64,000 nucleotides of DNA from Hyalangium gracile. GTDB lineage: Bacteria > Myxococcota > Myxococcia > Myxococcales > Myxococcaceae. The stretch's first letter is position 1; each line of letters starts with the position of its first letter. The notes beneath the pieces are model-generated. The model saw nothing but the letters and a program-made list of their open reading frames with translations. It was not told where the DNA came from and searched no databases. Below are positions 54,354-64,000 of this stretch, piece after piece. The stretch is from assembly GCF_020103725.1 (NCBI RefSeq), contig NZ_JAHXBG010000006.1:484388-548387 (forward strand), given 5' to 3'. The position numbers and the translations under genes were made by a program.

Positions 54354-55196
54354 TCAGGAGCGCATCCGGGACGCCAGCTCCTTCTGCGACAGGGCGCCCT
54401 TCTCCAGCAGCAGCTCCAGCAGCGCGCGGAGGATCTTCGAGCTCTTCTCCTGGTTCACCCGCACCGTGTCCAGCCGCTGCATCTCCTCCGCGGTGAGGCC
54501 CGCCGGAGCCGAACCTCCCGACAGGATTTCATCGAGCAGATCCGCGGCGCTCGAACCGCCTCCCGGGGCAGCGGCAGCGGCAGCGGCGTTCGCGGCGGCC
54601 TGCGAAGGGGCCACGTCGGCCATCCGCTTCACCACCGTGTTGCCGCTCATGTCGACGACCTTGAACTCGTCCTCATCCCCGGCGGAGGCGGACGAGGTGG
54701 GGGCGTCCTGCCGCTGGGACTCGCCGGTGTACCGCGAGCTCATCGCCGGCTCCTGGCCGCGATAGTGGCGCAGGATGGCGGTCTCGATCTCCCGGTCGCT
54801 CGCCACCACCACCTGGACACGCGTGCGGCTGCGGGCCGCTACCTGATCCACCGTGTTCAGATCGGTCGGATCCGACATGGCGAGCACCAGCGTCTTGCCG
54901 TTGTCCTTGAGGGCTACCGGGAAGACACCCTTCTGCTCGGCCAGGCTGACGTCCACCTTGGCCAGCGCTCCCGCATCCCGGGTGATGTTGCCCAGGTGGA
55001 TGCGCTGCGTGCCCGTGCCCTGGGCGATGGCGCTGATGACGACCTCTTCCTTGGCGATGCCCATGTCCGTGATGACGCGGGACAGGCGGCCTCCCCATTG
55101 GTCGTGGCGGGCGAGCGCGCTGCGAAGCTGCAGCTCGTCGATGACGCGGGCCTTGACGAGGAGTTCCCCAATACGGTTGCGCGGTGGTGCGGCCAT
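54354..55196 (-). CDS. Stand-alone GspE/MshE N-terminal domain protein
   Basis: 280 residues. Residues 1-145 match the type II secretion/type IV pilus ATPase N-terminal domain (MshEN): NRIGELLVKARVIDELQLRS, GGRLSRVITDMGIAKEEVV, then the alpha/beta part with GVFPVALKDNGKTLVLAM and SDPTDLNTVDQVAARS. No ATPase domain follows; instead an Ala/Gly linker and a C-terminal helical segment (TVRVNQEKSSKILRALLELL). Some MshEN domains bind cyclic di-GMP. Such orphan proteins are common in myxobacteria; role unknown. Divergent from the DUF309 gene by 32 bases. Confidence 0.8.
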   Translation of the reverse strand: MAAPPRNRIGELLVKARVIDELQLRSALARHDQWGGRLSRVITDMGIAKEEVVISAIAQGTGTQRIHLGNITRDAGALAKVDVSLAEQKGVFPVALKDNGKTLVLAMSDPTDLNTVDQVAARSRTRVQVVVASDREIETAILRHYRGQEPAMSSRYTGESQRQDAPTSSASAGDEDEFKVVDMSGNTVVKRMADVAPSQAAANAAAAAAAPGGGSSAADLLDEILSGGSAPAGLTAEEMQRLDTVRVNQEKSSKILRALLELLLEKGALSQKELASRMRS

Positions 55197-55228
55197 GGGC
55201 CCAGTGTAACGTCAGGAGCGGGCGAACG

Positions 55229-55579
55229 ATGAATTCTGGCTTCAATGAATGCCTGGCCGAGGGGTTGGCCCTCTTCAACGCCGGCTCCTGGTTCCGGGCC
55301 CACGAAGTCTGGGAGGACGCCTGGCGCCACCAGTTCGGGGACCGCCGCCACCTGCTCCAGGGCCTCATCCTGGTGGCCGCGGGCTGGCTCAAGCGCGAGG
55401 AGGGCCGGCCCCAGGGCGCTCGGACGCTCTTCGGCCGGGCGCTCGAGCACCTGGAGCCCCTGCCTGCCTCCTTCGAGGGTGTCGACGTGGGAGCGCTGGT
55501 TCCTCAGGTACGCCACTGGCACCAAGGAGGCGCCAGCGGGCCCCCCCAGGTGTCCTTTCGCCCCACAGAGGAGCAGTGA
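55229..55579 (+). CDS. DUF309 domain protein
   Basis: 116 residues, all-helical. The DUF309 core is clear: ALFNAGSWFRAHEVWEDAWR, then RRHLLQGLILVAAGWLK and GARTLFGRALEHLEPLP. Function unknown. ATG 55229 follows a CAGGAGC site. The stop is 3 bases from the next gene, with which it is probably co-transcribed. Confidence 0.88.
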   Translation: MNSGFNECLAEGLALFNAGSWFRAHEVWEDAWRHQFGDRRHLLQGLILVAAGWLKREEGRPQGARTLFGRALEHLEPLPASFEGVDVGALVPQVRHWHQGGASGPPQVSFRPTEEQ

Positions 55580-55582
55580 GCC

Positions 55583-55777
55583 ATGCAGCCCTTCGCCGAT
55601 GGAACCGTCCAGTCCTGCCCCTACTGCGGCGAGGAGGTGGAAGTCGAAGTGGACGCCCTGGGGCCCTCCTCGGAGACGTACGTGGAAGACTGCCCGGTGT
55701 GCTGCCGACCGTGGACCGTGTCCGTCTCCCGAGAGGAGCAGGAAGTCTTCATCCACCTCGGCCGGGATGACGACTGA
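55583..55777 (+). CDS. CPXCG-motif cysteine-rich small protein
   Basis: 64 residues with SCPYCGEEV and DCPVCCRPW, giving two CxxC knuckles likely to bind one zinc (rubredoxin/zinc-ribbon-like), and an acidic remainder. Matches the small CPXCG-motif family of proteobacteria. Function unknown. Directly downstream of the DUF309 gene. Confidence 0.87.
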   Translation: MQPFADGTVQSCPYCGEEVEVEVDALGPSSETYVEDCPVCCRPWTVSVSREEQEVFIHLGRDDD

Positions 55778-55924
55778 AGCCTCGCCTTGACATGTCCCGA
55801 AGCATGGTTCTCTTGAGTCTAGGCAAGGCGCTGCTCCCCGACGGGACGGGGACGGCGCCAGAACAACAAACGACCAGGTTGATGAGCCGTCCGCTGTTCA
55901 CAGCGGAACGGAGAGGAGAAGACC

Positions 55925-56374
55925 ATGCTGAACCGTTGGAATGCGTTCCCCTTTGGCAATGGCGCGGTGGTGGCGGGCCCTCTCATGAAGGACTTCGACC
56001 AGCTCTTCCAGGAGCTGTCGGGCCAGGCGGTGCGCCAGGGCCGTGAGTTCGCTCCGGCCACCGACATCTACGAGACCGAGAGCGGCGTCACCCTGCAGGT
56101 GGACCTGCCGGGCCACGACGCGAAGTCCATCGAGGTGAAGGTGGACAAGGGCGTGCTGACCCTGCGCTCCGAGCGCAAGGCGGACGACAAGGCCAAGGAG
56201 AACGCGCGCAGGCTGGAGCGCGGCTTCGGCGTGTACACCCGCTCCTTCAAGCTGCCGGACACGGTGGACGCCAACAACGTGGAGGCGCGCTACGAGAACG
56301 GCGTCCTCACGCTGACGCTCCCCCGCAAGGAGGAGTCCAGGCCCCGCGTCATCGAAGTGAAGGTGCAGGGCTGA
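55925..56374 (+). CDS. Hsp20/alpha-crystallin small heat-shock protein
   Basis: 149 residues; alpha-crystallin domain about 45-140 (ATDIYETESGVTLQVDLPGH, VLTLRSERK, GFGVYTRSFKLPDTVD, NGVLTLTLPRKEE). ATP-independent holdase for unfolding proteins. ATG 55925 has GGAGAGGA upstream. The 147-base gap before it holds a TTGACA hexamer at 55787; I could not find a convincing matching -10, nor a CIRCE or ROSE-type thermosensor. Confidence 0.95.
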   Translation: MLNRWNAFPFGNGAVVAGPLMKDFDQLFQELSGQAVRQGREFAPATDIYETESGVTLQVDLPGHDAKSIEVKVDKGVLTLRSERKADDKAKENARRLERGFGVYTRSFKLPDTVDANNVEARYENGVLTLTLPRKEESRPRVIEVKVQG

Positions 56375-56459
56375 GCGCAGACACGCAGCCAGGGGTGAGG
56401 GGCGGTTGACGCGACACACTCACCCCGACCCTCTCCATTGCGGAGAGGGAAGGAACCAC

Positions 56460-56491
56460 CGAGGGGCTTCGCCGAAGGGCGGAGCCCCTCG
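56460..56491. terminator. Bidirectional hairpin between convergent hsp20 and regulator genes
   Basis: CGAGGGGCT / AGCCCCTCG outer stem with an inner CGCC/GGCG stem and GAAG loop, followed on the plus strand by TCTACTTCTT. A second hairpin, CCCTCTCC / GGAGAGGG, lies just before at 56429-56449 within a CACCCCGACCCTCTCC stretch like the short intergenic repeats common in GC-rich proteobacteria. Confidence 0.75.
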
Positions 56492-56492
56492 T

Positions 56493-57122
56493 CTACTTCT
56501 TGGTGCCGAGCGCCAGCGGGATGCGGAACAGCTCCAGCACCTGCTGCACGTCCAGCGGCTTGGCCAGGCACGCGATGGCGCCGGCCTGCTTGGACTGCTC
56601 GACCACCTCGGGCGAGTGGTTCGACGTCATGGTGATGAGCCGCACGCTCTCCATCTGCTTGCGAGCGCGGATGCGGCGGCACACCTCGAGACCGTCGATG
56701 TCCGGCATGTTCAAGTCGATGAGCATGCCGTGGGGCTTCTGCTCGGACACCAGCAGGAGCGCCTCCACACCGCTGCTGGTGGACTGCAGCTCCACCTGCG
56801 CCGCGTAGGGCTTGAAGGCACGCTTGATGGCATCGAGCACGGGACGCTCGTCATCCACCACCAGCAGCTTCACCGTCCCGCTGCCCAGCTCATCCGGCAC
56901 CGGCATCTGGTGGGTGATGAGGAAGGCCCGCAGGTCCGCCGAGCGGACGCGCCGGTGGCCACCTGGCGTGCGGAACGCCATCAGGATGCCCCGGTCGATC
57001 CACTTGCTCACCGTCGATGGATCCACCTGCAGCAGTCGACTGATGTCGTGGGTGGTGTACAGCTGGTCCGTCGTGCCCGACGGCAACAATTCTTCCTTTG
57101 GCTGACCCGAACCGGTGCTCAT
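56493..57122 (-). CDS. Helix-turn-helix/receiver fusion regulator
   Basis: 209 residues. The N-terminal MerR/excisionase-type winged helix (about 22-70: TTHDISRLLQVDPSTVSKWI, RTPGGHRRVRSADLRAFL) is followed by a receiver domain (about 83-205) with acidic pair VVDDERP, phospho-acceptor Asp136 in MLIDLNMPD and Lys in CLAKPL. DNA-binding domain before receiver is the reverse of the usual response-regulator order. No kinase nearby. ATG 57122; a GTG at 57134 would add four residues. Target genes unknown. Confidence 0.88.
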   Translation of the reverse strand: MSTGSGQPKEELLPSGTTDQLYTTHDISRLLQVDPSTVSKWIDRGILMAFRTPGGHRRVRSADLRAFLITHQMPVPDELGSGTVKLLVVDDERPVLDAIKRAFKPYAAQVELQSTSSGVEALLLVSEQKPHGMLIDLNMPDIDGLEVCRRIRARKQMESVRLITMTSNHSPEVVEQSKQAGAIACLAKPLDVQQVLELFRIPLALGTKK

Positions 57123-57182
57123 GGAATTAAACACCTACCTTGAAACCGAGGTGACTTCAACCCAACCCGACTGCTTTTTGTA

Positions 57183-57737
57183 TCAAGACCTTTTCATCAA
57201 ACCTACCACGTCTTCCCACCGACCACTGGCCTTCAGGCACAACTCGACCAGCTCCCGAGCGGCGCCACGACCTCCGGGGCTCTGGGCCACGAAGTGCGCC
57301 TCCTGTCGGACCTCCGGCACGGCATCGGCTGGACAGGCCGACAATCCTACCCGTGACATAGGACCCAGGTCGTTCAGGTCGTCCCCCATATAAGCACAGG
57401 ACTCAGCGGGTATGGAGAACTGGGTGAGCAGTTCGTCCAGAGCAGGCCCTTTTTCCTTCTTTCCCTGGAGGATAGCGGCCAGTCCCAGCTCCCGCCCACG
57501 GACCTCGACGATGGACGAGGTGCGGGCCGTGAGGATGGCCGCCGGCAAGCCCGACAGGCGGGCCATCACCAGGGCGTGGCCGTCCTTCACGTCGAAGCGC
57601 TTCAGCGCCTCGCCGTCCTTGCCGTAGTAGAGGCCGCCATCGGTGAGGACGCCGTCCACGTCGAAGACGAGCAGCCGCACCCGGGCCGCTCGGGCGACGA
57701 GCTCCTGCTTGCTCGGCTTGGGAAGCGTCTCCGTCAT
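57183..57737 (-). CDS. kdsC: 3-deoxy-D-manno-octulosonate 8-phosphate phosphatase
   Basis: 184 residues, HAD-superfamily type C0. FDVDGVLTDG (Asp26, Asp28) is the nucleophile motif, with TARTSS, KGPALDELL and YMGDDLNDLGPM following. It releases phosphate from KDO-8-P, giving KDO for LPS inner core. Third gene of pyrG-kdsA-kdsC, 28 bases after kdsA. Confidence 0.93.
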   Translation of the reverse strand: MTETLPKPSKQELVARAARVRLLVFDVDGVLTDGGLYYGKDGEALKRFDVKDGHALVMARLSGLPAAILTARTSSIVEVRGRELGLAAILQGKKEKGPALDELLTQFSIPAESCAYMGDDLNDLGPMSRVGLSACPADAVPEVRQEAHFVAQSPGGRGAARELVELCLKASGRWEDVVGLMKRS

Positions 57738-57765
57738 GGCCGCTTCGCGCCCCCTCCCTCAACGC

Positions 57766-60263
<2,498 letters not shown>

Positions 60264-60308
60264 TCAACGATTCTGTGGAGGAAGGCCACCGGCCAGGCGG
60301 CCAGCGGT

Positions 60309-60542
60309 TCAGTGGCCGTCCGGGCCTCGGGGCCGGGCGTGCGCGTAGTCCCGGGCTTCCGGTTCTCCGACGCGGAGCTCCTTCAGCGGACAGTGCCGAC
60401 AGCTCCAGCCGTCCCAGCCGCGCTTCACGGCCAGGTGGAGGCAGCGGTCATAGTGGCCGCAGAAGAGGTTTCGCTGGGCCTCCACGGCCTCCTCTTCACG
60501 AAGGGCGGAGGGCAGGGGAGTGGGGCAAGGTGTAATGGACAC
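60309..60542 (-). CDS. Small cysteine-rich protein
   Basis: 77 residues from GTG 60542 (an ATG at 60575 would add eleven). The C-terminal half has a spaced cysteine/aromatic pattern, NLFCGHYDRCLHLAVKRGW and WSCRHCPL, suggesting a small zinc site of four cysteines. It lies upstream of pyrG on the same strand, 75 bases before its start. No family named; start uncertain. Confidence 0.5.
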   Translation of the reverse strand: MSITPCPTPLPSALREEEAVEAQRNLFCGHYDRCLHLAVKRGWDGWSCRHCPLKELRVGEPEARDYAHARPRGPDGH

Positions 60543-60644
60543 GGCAGGGCTTCTCCAGAGACGTCGGACAGGCATCCCCCCTCGGGGCCTGCCAACAGGT
60601 TGGTGGAGAGCGCATTCCCGAAGAAACGTCGGAGGGAGGGCAGT

Positions 60645-60705
60645 AAAAAGGCCCGCTCTCCCCGTGCGCCCCTTTCGGGTACGACGCGCTCGGGATGAGC
60701 AGGCC
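60645..60705 (-). terminator. Terminator-like hairpin with T5 tail, minus strand
   Basis: On the minus strand GGCCTGCTC pairs with GAGCGGGCC (one G-U) across a 38-base loop that contains a small CCCGAAAGGGG hairpin, followed by TTTTTA. It would end the short transcript that carries the mini-ORF at 60738. Confidence 0.55.
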
Positions 60706-60737
60706 CTCACTGCTGGCTCCACATCCGCTGGGTGGCG

Positions 60738-60785
60738 TTAGCGCGCCATGCCAGCGGAGGTGGATGCCTGACTGTTGTCGGTCAA
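60738..60785 (-). CDS. 15-codon mini-ORF with full-length Shine-Dalgarno
   Basis: TTG start, peptide MTDNSQASTSAGMAR, stop TAA. AAAGGAGGTGAT at 60800-60789, ending 3 bases before the TTG, is complementary to nearly the whole 16S anti-Shine-Dalgarno, with 7 bases between GGAGG and TTG. A terminator follows at 60645. Could encode a leader or small regulatory peptide, or the site could act as a ribosome-binding decoy. The rest of 60543-61058 shows no supported gene; a TTAATACT stretch at about 60816-60823 (minus strand) is a possible -10. Confidence 0.4.
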   Translation of the reverse strand: MTDNSQASTSAGMAR

Positions 60786-61058
60786 GGCATCACCTCCTTT
60801 CGTCTGCGGCACCAGTATTAATCGGGCGGGTGGTGCGTGCGCTAGTGCTTGATGTGGGCAAGGTCGGGTGGCGATGGGCCCGGCTGCTCCTCGAGCGGCC
60901 CGGCGCTGGAGGGTGGGCTGAGGCGTACCGCTGGAGGTGTATCGCTGGGCCTCTGCCGTCCTGGGCACCCTGCGTTCACACAGGGCGCCCGCGACAGTGC
61001 GACGGCCGGCTTCGTCGGCCTGCTGGGGCGCTCCGTCCTCTGAGGAGGGGGGCGCCAC

Positions 61059-64000
61059 ATGAAGCTCGAGAGCGTTGGGTCGCTGTTGCTGGTGGCCTGG
61101 GCTGCCAGCTCCTGCGATGGGGAGCGGAGTGCGCCACGGTCCACGTCGGTCCCGGCGACCGTGCGCACGGTGCGCCAGGAGGTTCGGAGCACCAACAAGG
61201 TGCTGATCCTGGGCAGCAGCGTCAACGGGGGGATCAACAGCCGCGAGGCGCAGGCGGTGAGGGACAATTCCACGGCCTCCATCGACGTGGTGACGCCGGC
61301 GCAGTGGAGCGCGATGACGGCCGAGCAGTTCATGTCCTACAAGGCCATCATCATCGGAGACGCGGCGTGCCAGAGCGGCACGGCGGCGTTCCAGGCGGCC
61401 ATCGACAACCGCGACATCTGGGGCGCCATCGTCGATGGTGACGTGGCGATCATCGCCGCGGCCCCGACCAGCGCCAACGCGCCGCAGCTGGTGGAGAACG
61501 GCGTCCGCTACGTGCTCAACTCCGCGCAGTACTTGACGGGCATGTACATCGCGCTGGGCTGCGCCTACCAGGATGCCCCGCCCAATACGCACGTGACCCT
61601 GCTCGAGCCGTTCGGTGAGTTCAAGGTGCAGGGCATGGAGGTGTGCGCCGAGTGGCAGCACACGTTCGAGATGCAGGGCGACCTGATGTCCCGCGACACC
61701 TATGACGGCTCCTTCGTGGGCGAGGATGGGTGCGCGACGCGGACGGTGTTCACCGCCTACCCGGACCGTACCTTCGCGTTCGCGGCCATTGCGACGAGCT
61801 ACAACGATCCTCCCACGCCCATTCCTGGTGCGAGGCAGTTCATCGACTACACCATCGATCCGGGCTTCGAGACGAACTACGTGGGTACGCCGTACGTCCT
61901 CGTGCGCGGTGCCATGGCTGTCGGCGCCGGGTGCGGTGGTCCTGAGGTACCTGCGGATGAGGAGTGCGATCTGGGCGATAGCGGCAACGGCCAGCCCAAC
62001 ACCGGCAACCAGAACCCCGCGTCGACCTGCTCATGGTCGTGCAAGCACGACTGGTGCGGCGACGGCAAGGTGGATGCGGACTTCGGAGAGGAGTGCGACA
62101 ACGGCCGGACGAACGGTCGTTCGGGCGATACCAGCGGCTCTATTGGCGCGTGCACCTCGTTCTGCAAGATCCCCAACCTCCCCGTCGACCATCCGCCGAC
62201 CGCGATCTGTCGGGATGTGACGGTACAGGCGACGAACACCTGTGGCGTGGCCGCCGACATCAACAACGGCTCCAACGACGTGGACGGCGATCTGGTGGGC
62301 TGCACGCAGAGCCCGGCCGGCCCGTACAACATTGGCACTACGCAGGCGTGGCTGACGTGCACGGACTCGAAAGGCAACACGGCCACTTCTTCTCCATGCA
62401 CGGTGACGGTGACGGACAAGGTGCCGCCGACGGTGGCCCTCATTGGCGAGGCCAACCAGTCGGTGGAGTGCGTCAAGAGCGGCACGTACACGGACCCCGG
62501 CGCGACGGCGAGCGATCTGTGCGAGGGACCGCTGCCCCAGAGCAGTATCACGAAGAGCGGCACGGTGACCGTGGGGACGATTGGCACCTACACGCTGTCC
62601 TACTTCGCCACGGATGCCTCCGGGAACCAGTCCGCGACCGTGACGCGCAGGGTCACCGTGGCCGACACGCTGGCGCCGGTCATCACGCGCCTCGGCCTGG
62701 AGATGGTGACGCAGGAGTGTGGTGCGCCCTACAGCGACCAGGGCGCCACGGCCATGGACCAGTGCGAGGGTTCCATCACCCCCAAGATCGTGAGGACCGG
62801 CACCGTGAACTCCGCAGTACCGGCTGACTACATCATTCGCTACAACGTGACGGACGCGTCCGGTCACGCTGCGGTCGAGCAGACGCGTACTGTGTATGTG
62901 CGCGACACGGTGAAGCCGACCGTGAACCTTGTGGCTCCGACGAGCCAGACGATCGAGTGCGGCGGCACCTTCACGGATCCGGGCGCCACGGCGACGGACG
63001 CCTGTTCCGGCCCGCTGACGGCGGTGGTCAACTCTACCAACCTCAACCTGAACGCGCCGGGCAACTACACCATCAACTACAGGGCGACGGACCCAGCGGG
63101 CAACATGGGCGTCTCGACCAACCGCACGGTGACGGTGGCCGATACGCTGGCACCGACGCTGGCGCTGGTGGGCCCGGCCGCGATGCCGCTGGAGTGCGCC
63201 ACGGCCTTCAACGACCCGGGCGCCACGGCCAACGACCAATGCTACGGCAACCTGACCAGCGCCATCGTGAAGACCGGCACGGTGAACAACATGGCGCTGG
63301 GCCCCTACACGCTGCGCTACAACGTGAAGGACCCCAGGAACAACGCCGCCCCCGAGGTGACGCGCACCGTCACGGTGGGCGACACCCGCGCGCCGAACAT
63401 CACCGTCACGGGCTCGCTGAGCCAGCAAGTGGAGTGCGGCGGCGCGTACGCGGATCCGGGCGCCACGGCCAATGACGCGTGCGCCGGTGCGGTGCCTGTC
63501 ACCGTCCACGGGCCGGCCAACGCCAACGCGCCAGGCAACTACACCGTGTCCTACAGCGCGAAGGACCCGTCCGGCAACGAGGCCACCTCGGCCTCCACGC
63601 GCTCGGTGACGGTGAGCGACACGCTGCCGCCGACGCTGATGCTGCTGGGCTCGTCTCCCTCGACGCTCGAGTGCGGCTCGCCGTACACCGACCCGGGTGC
63701 CTCGGCCAGCGACCAGTGCGCCGGCAACCTGACGGCGCAGATTTCGAAGAGCGGCTCGGTGAACTCGCGGCAGCCGGGGCCCTACTCGCTGCGCTACACG
63801 GTCAGCGACGGCAACGGCCACAGCGTCACGGCGGATCGCCAGGTGACGGTGCGGGACACCCTGGCCCCGACGGTGTCCCTCAACGGCCCGATGACGGTGC
63901 CGCTGGAGTGCGGTGCCACCTATACGGACCCGGGCGCGACGGCGAACGACGCGTGCGCCGGGGCGCTGCCGGCGGTGGCCACCACCACGGCCAACCCGAA
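61059..64000 (+). CDS. Large repeat-rich surface lipoprotein, 3'-truncated by window edge
   Basis: Open for 980 codons to the window end. GAGGAGGGG precedes ATG 61059. Signal VGSLLLVAWAASSC gives a lipoprotein-type Cys19. Residues about 45-290 form a globular domain starting TNKVLILGSSVNGG. Next come two myxobacterial cysteine-rich repeats (EECDLGDSGNGQ and CGDGKVDADFGEECDNG), then a HYR-like domain (about 378-450) and at least seven tandem immunoglobulin-like repeats of the DUF5011 type. Probably a long cell-surface fibre or adhesin; the C-terminus, where a MYXO-CTERM-type anchor might occur, is outside the window. Confidence 0.85.
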   Translation, partial: MKLESVGSLLLVAWAASSCDGERSAPRSTSVPATVRTVRQEVRSTNKVLILGSSVNGGINSREAQAVRDNSTASIDVVTPAQWSAMTAEQFMSYKAIIIGDAACQSGTAAFQAAIDNRDIWGAIVDGDVAIIAAAPTSANAPQLVENGVRYVLNSAQYLTGMYIALGCAYQDAPPNTHVTLLEPFGEFKVQGMEVCAEWQHTFEMQGDLMSRDTYDGSFVGEDGCATRTVFTAYPDRTFAFAAIATSYNDPPTPIPGARQFIDYTIDPGFETNYVGTPYVLVRGAMAVGAGCGGPEVPADEECDLGDSGNGQPNTGNQNPASTCSWSCKHDWCGDGKVDADFGEECDNGRTNGRSGDTSGSIGACTSFCKIPNLPVDHPPTAICRDVTVQATNTCGVAADINNGSNDVDGDLVGCTQSPAGPYNIGTTQAWLTCTDSKGNTATSSPCTVTVTDKVPPTVALIGEANQSVECVKSGTYTDPGATASDLCEGPLPQSSITKSGTVTVGTIGTYTLSYFATDASGNQSATVTRRVTVADTLAPVITRLGLEMVTQECGAPYSDQGATAMDQCEGSITPKIVRTGTVNSAVPADYIIRYNVTDASGHAAVEQTRTVYVRDTVKPTVNLVAPTSQTIECGGTFTDPGATATDACSGPLTAVVNSTNLNLNAPGNYTINYRATDPAGNMGVSTNRTVTVADTLAPTLALVGPAAMPLECATAFNDPGATANDQCYGNLTSAIVKTGTVNNMALGPYTLRYNVKDPRNNAAPEVTRTVTVGDTRAPNITVTGSLSQQVECGGAYADPGATANDACAGAVPVTVHGPANANAPGNYTVSYSAKDPSGNEATSASTRSVTVSDTLPPTLMLLGSSPSTLECGSPYTDPGASASDQCAGNLTAQISKSGSVNSRQPGPYSLRYTVSDGNGHSVTADRQVTVRDTLAPTVSLNGPMTVPLECGATYTDPGATANDACAGALPAVATTTANP
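62415..64000 (+). repeat. Tandem ~79-80-residue Ig-like repeats
   Basis: Seven units with the frame D(T/K)xxPTxxLxG...ECG..YTDPGATAxDxC...GxYTxxYxxxDxxGNxxxxxRTVTV. The DPGA-type element recurs at about 62492, 62736, 62974, 63212, 63452, 63690 and 63927, giving a period of 237-244 bases. Each unit has two cysteines that probably form a disulfide. Nucleotide identity between units is moderate, so the array looks old or diversifying rather than freshly duplicated. Confidence 0.85.

Noticed and set aside
62415..64000. CRISPR-like array or recent tandem duplication
   Set aside because: The period is about 240 bases, in frame, and conserved at protein level; it encodes Ig-like domains.

Overview
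The window is GC-rich, gene-dense DNA from a fruiting-body-type myxobacterium, most likely of the suborder Cystobacterineae. The evidence is the pxr small-RNA locus between an NtrC-family regulator and a GNAT gene, a SitA6/SitI6 kin-discrimination pair, Ser/Thr kinases, many lipoproteins, and overlapping start/stop codons throughout. I see no phage, insertion sequence, CRISPR array, rRNA or tRNA. Identifications rest on motif reading and family knowledge; no database search was run.

Layout. 1-7040: surface-polysaccharide genes (partial UDP-glucose dehydrogenase, membrane acyltransferase, O-antigen ligase-like protein with TPRs), then a lipoprotein with a JAMM metalloprotease signature and an internally duplicated lipoprotein. 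7103-11216: astB, divergent from an LpxL-type acyltransferase followed by lptC-lptA-lptB. 11217-22000: rpoN behind a -24/-12-like promoter, with the usual rpoN partners hpf and ptsN further along but separated by inserted genes (GNAT, lipoproteins, SDR, thioredoxin-reductase-like protein, NagZ-type hexosaminidase), then dtd. 22000-31000: membrane Ser/Thr kinase with structured leader, nucleotidyltransferase-like protein, peptide ABC transporter lacking ATPases, PBP4-type DacB, SSB. 30941-33529: lone SdhC-type cytochrome b, Hsp33, phosphoribosyltransferase.

33745-41022 is the most interesting block. selB, a PAS/GAF histidine kinase and an NtrC-type sigma-54 activator form an overlapping operon. 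A long non-coding region follows with three near-identical 14-bp palindromes and a degenerate fourth, a close-to-consensus sigma-54 promoter, and a small RNA of about 120 nt ending in a strong terminator. This is the syntenic position and architecture of pxr, the RNA that blocks development in Myxococcus xanthus. A GNAT gene follows.

41221-50319 (minus strand): an uncharacterised protein and part of a complex I operon (nuoE, F, J, K, L, M, N), with the other subunits presumably elsewhere. 50656-57122: single-domain response regulator, pseudokinase-like protein (HRD replaced by HHN), sitA6-sitI6, lone GspE/MshE N-terminal domain protein, DUF309 and CPXCG small proteins, Hsp20, and a helix-turn-helix/receiver regulator. 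57183-60233: pyrG-kdsA-kdsC, linking CTP supply to KDO synthesis and so, with lpt and ugd, to the outer membrane. 60309-64000: a small cysteine-rich protein, a tiny ORF with a full-length Shine-Dalgarno and its own terminator, and the start of a very large repeat lipoprotein that runs off the window.
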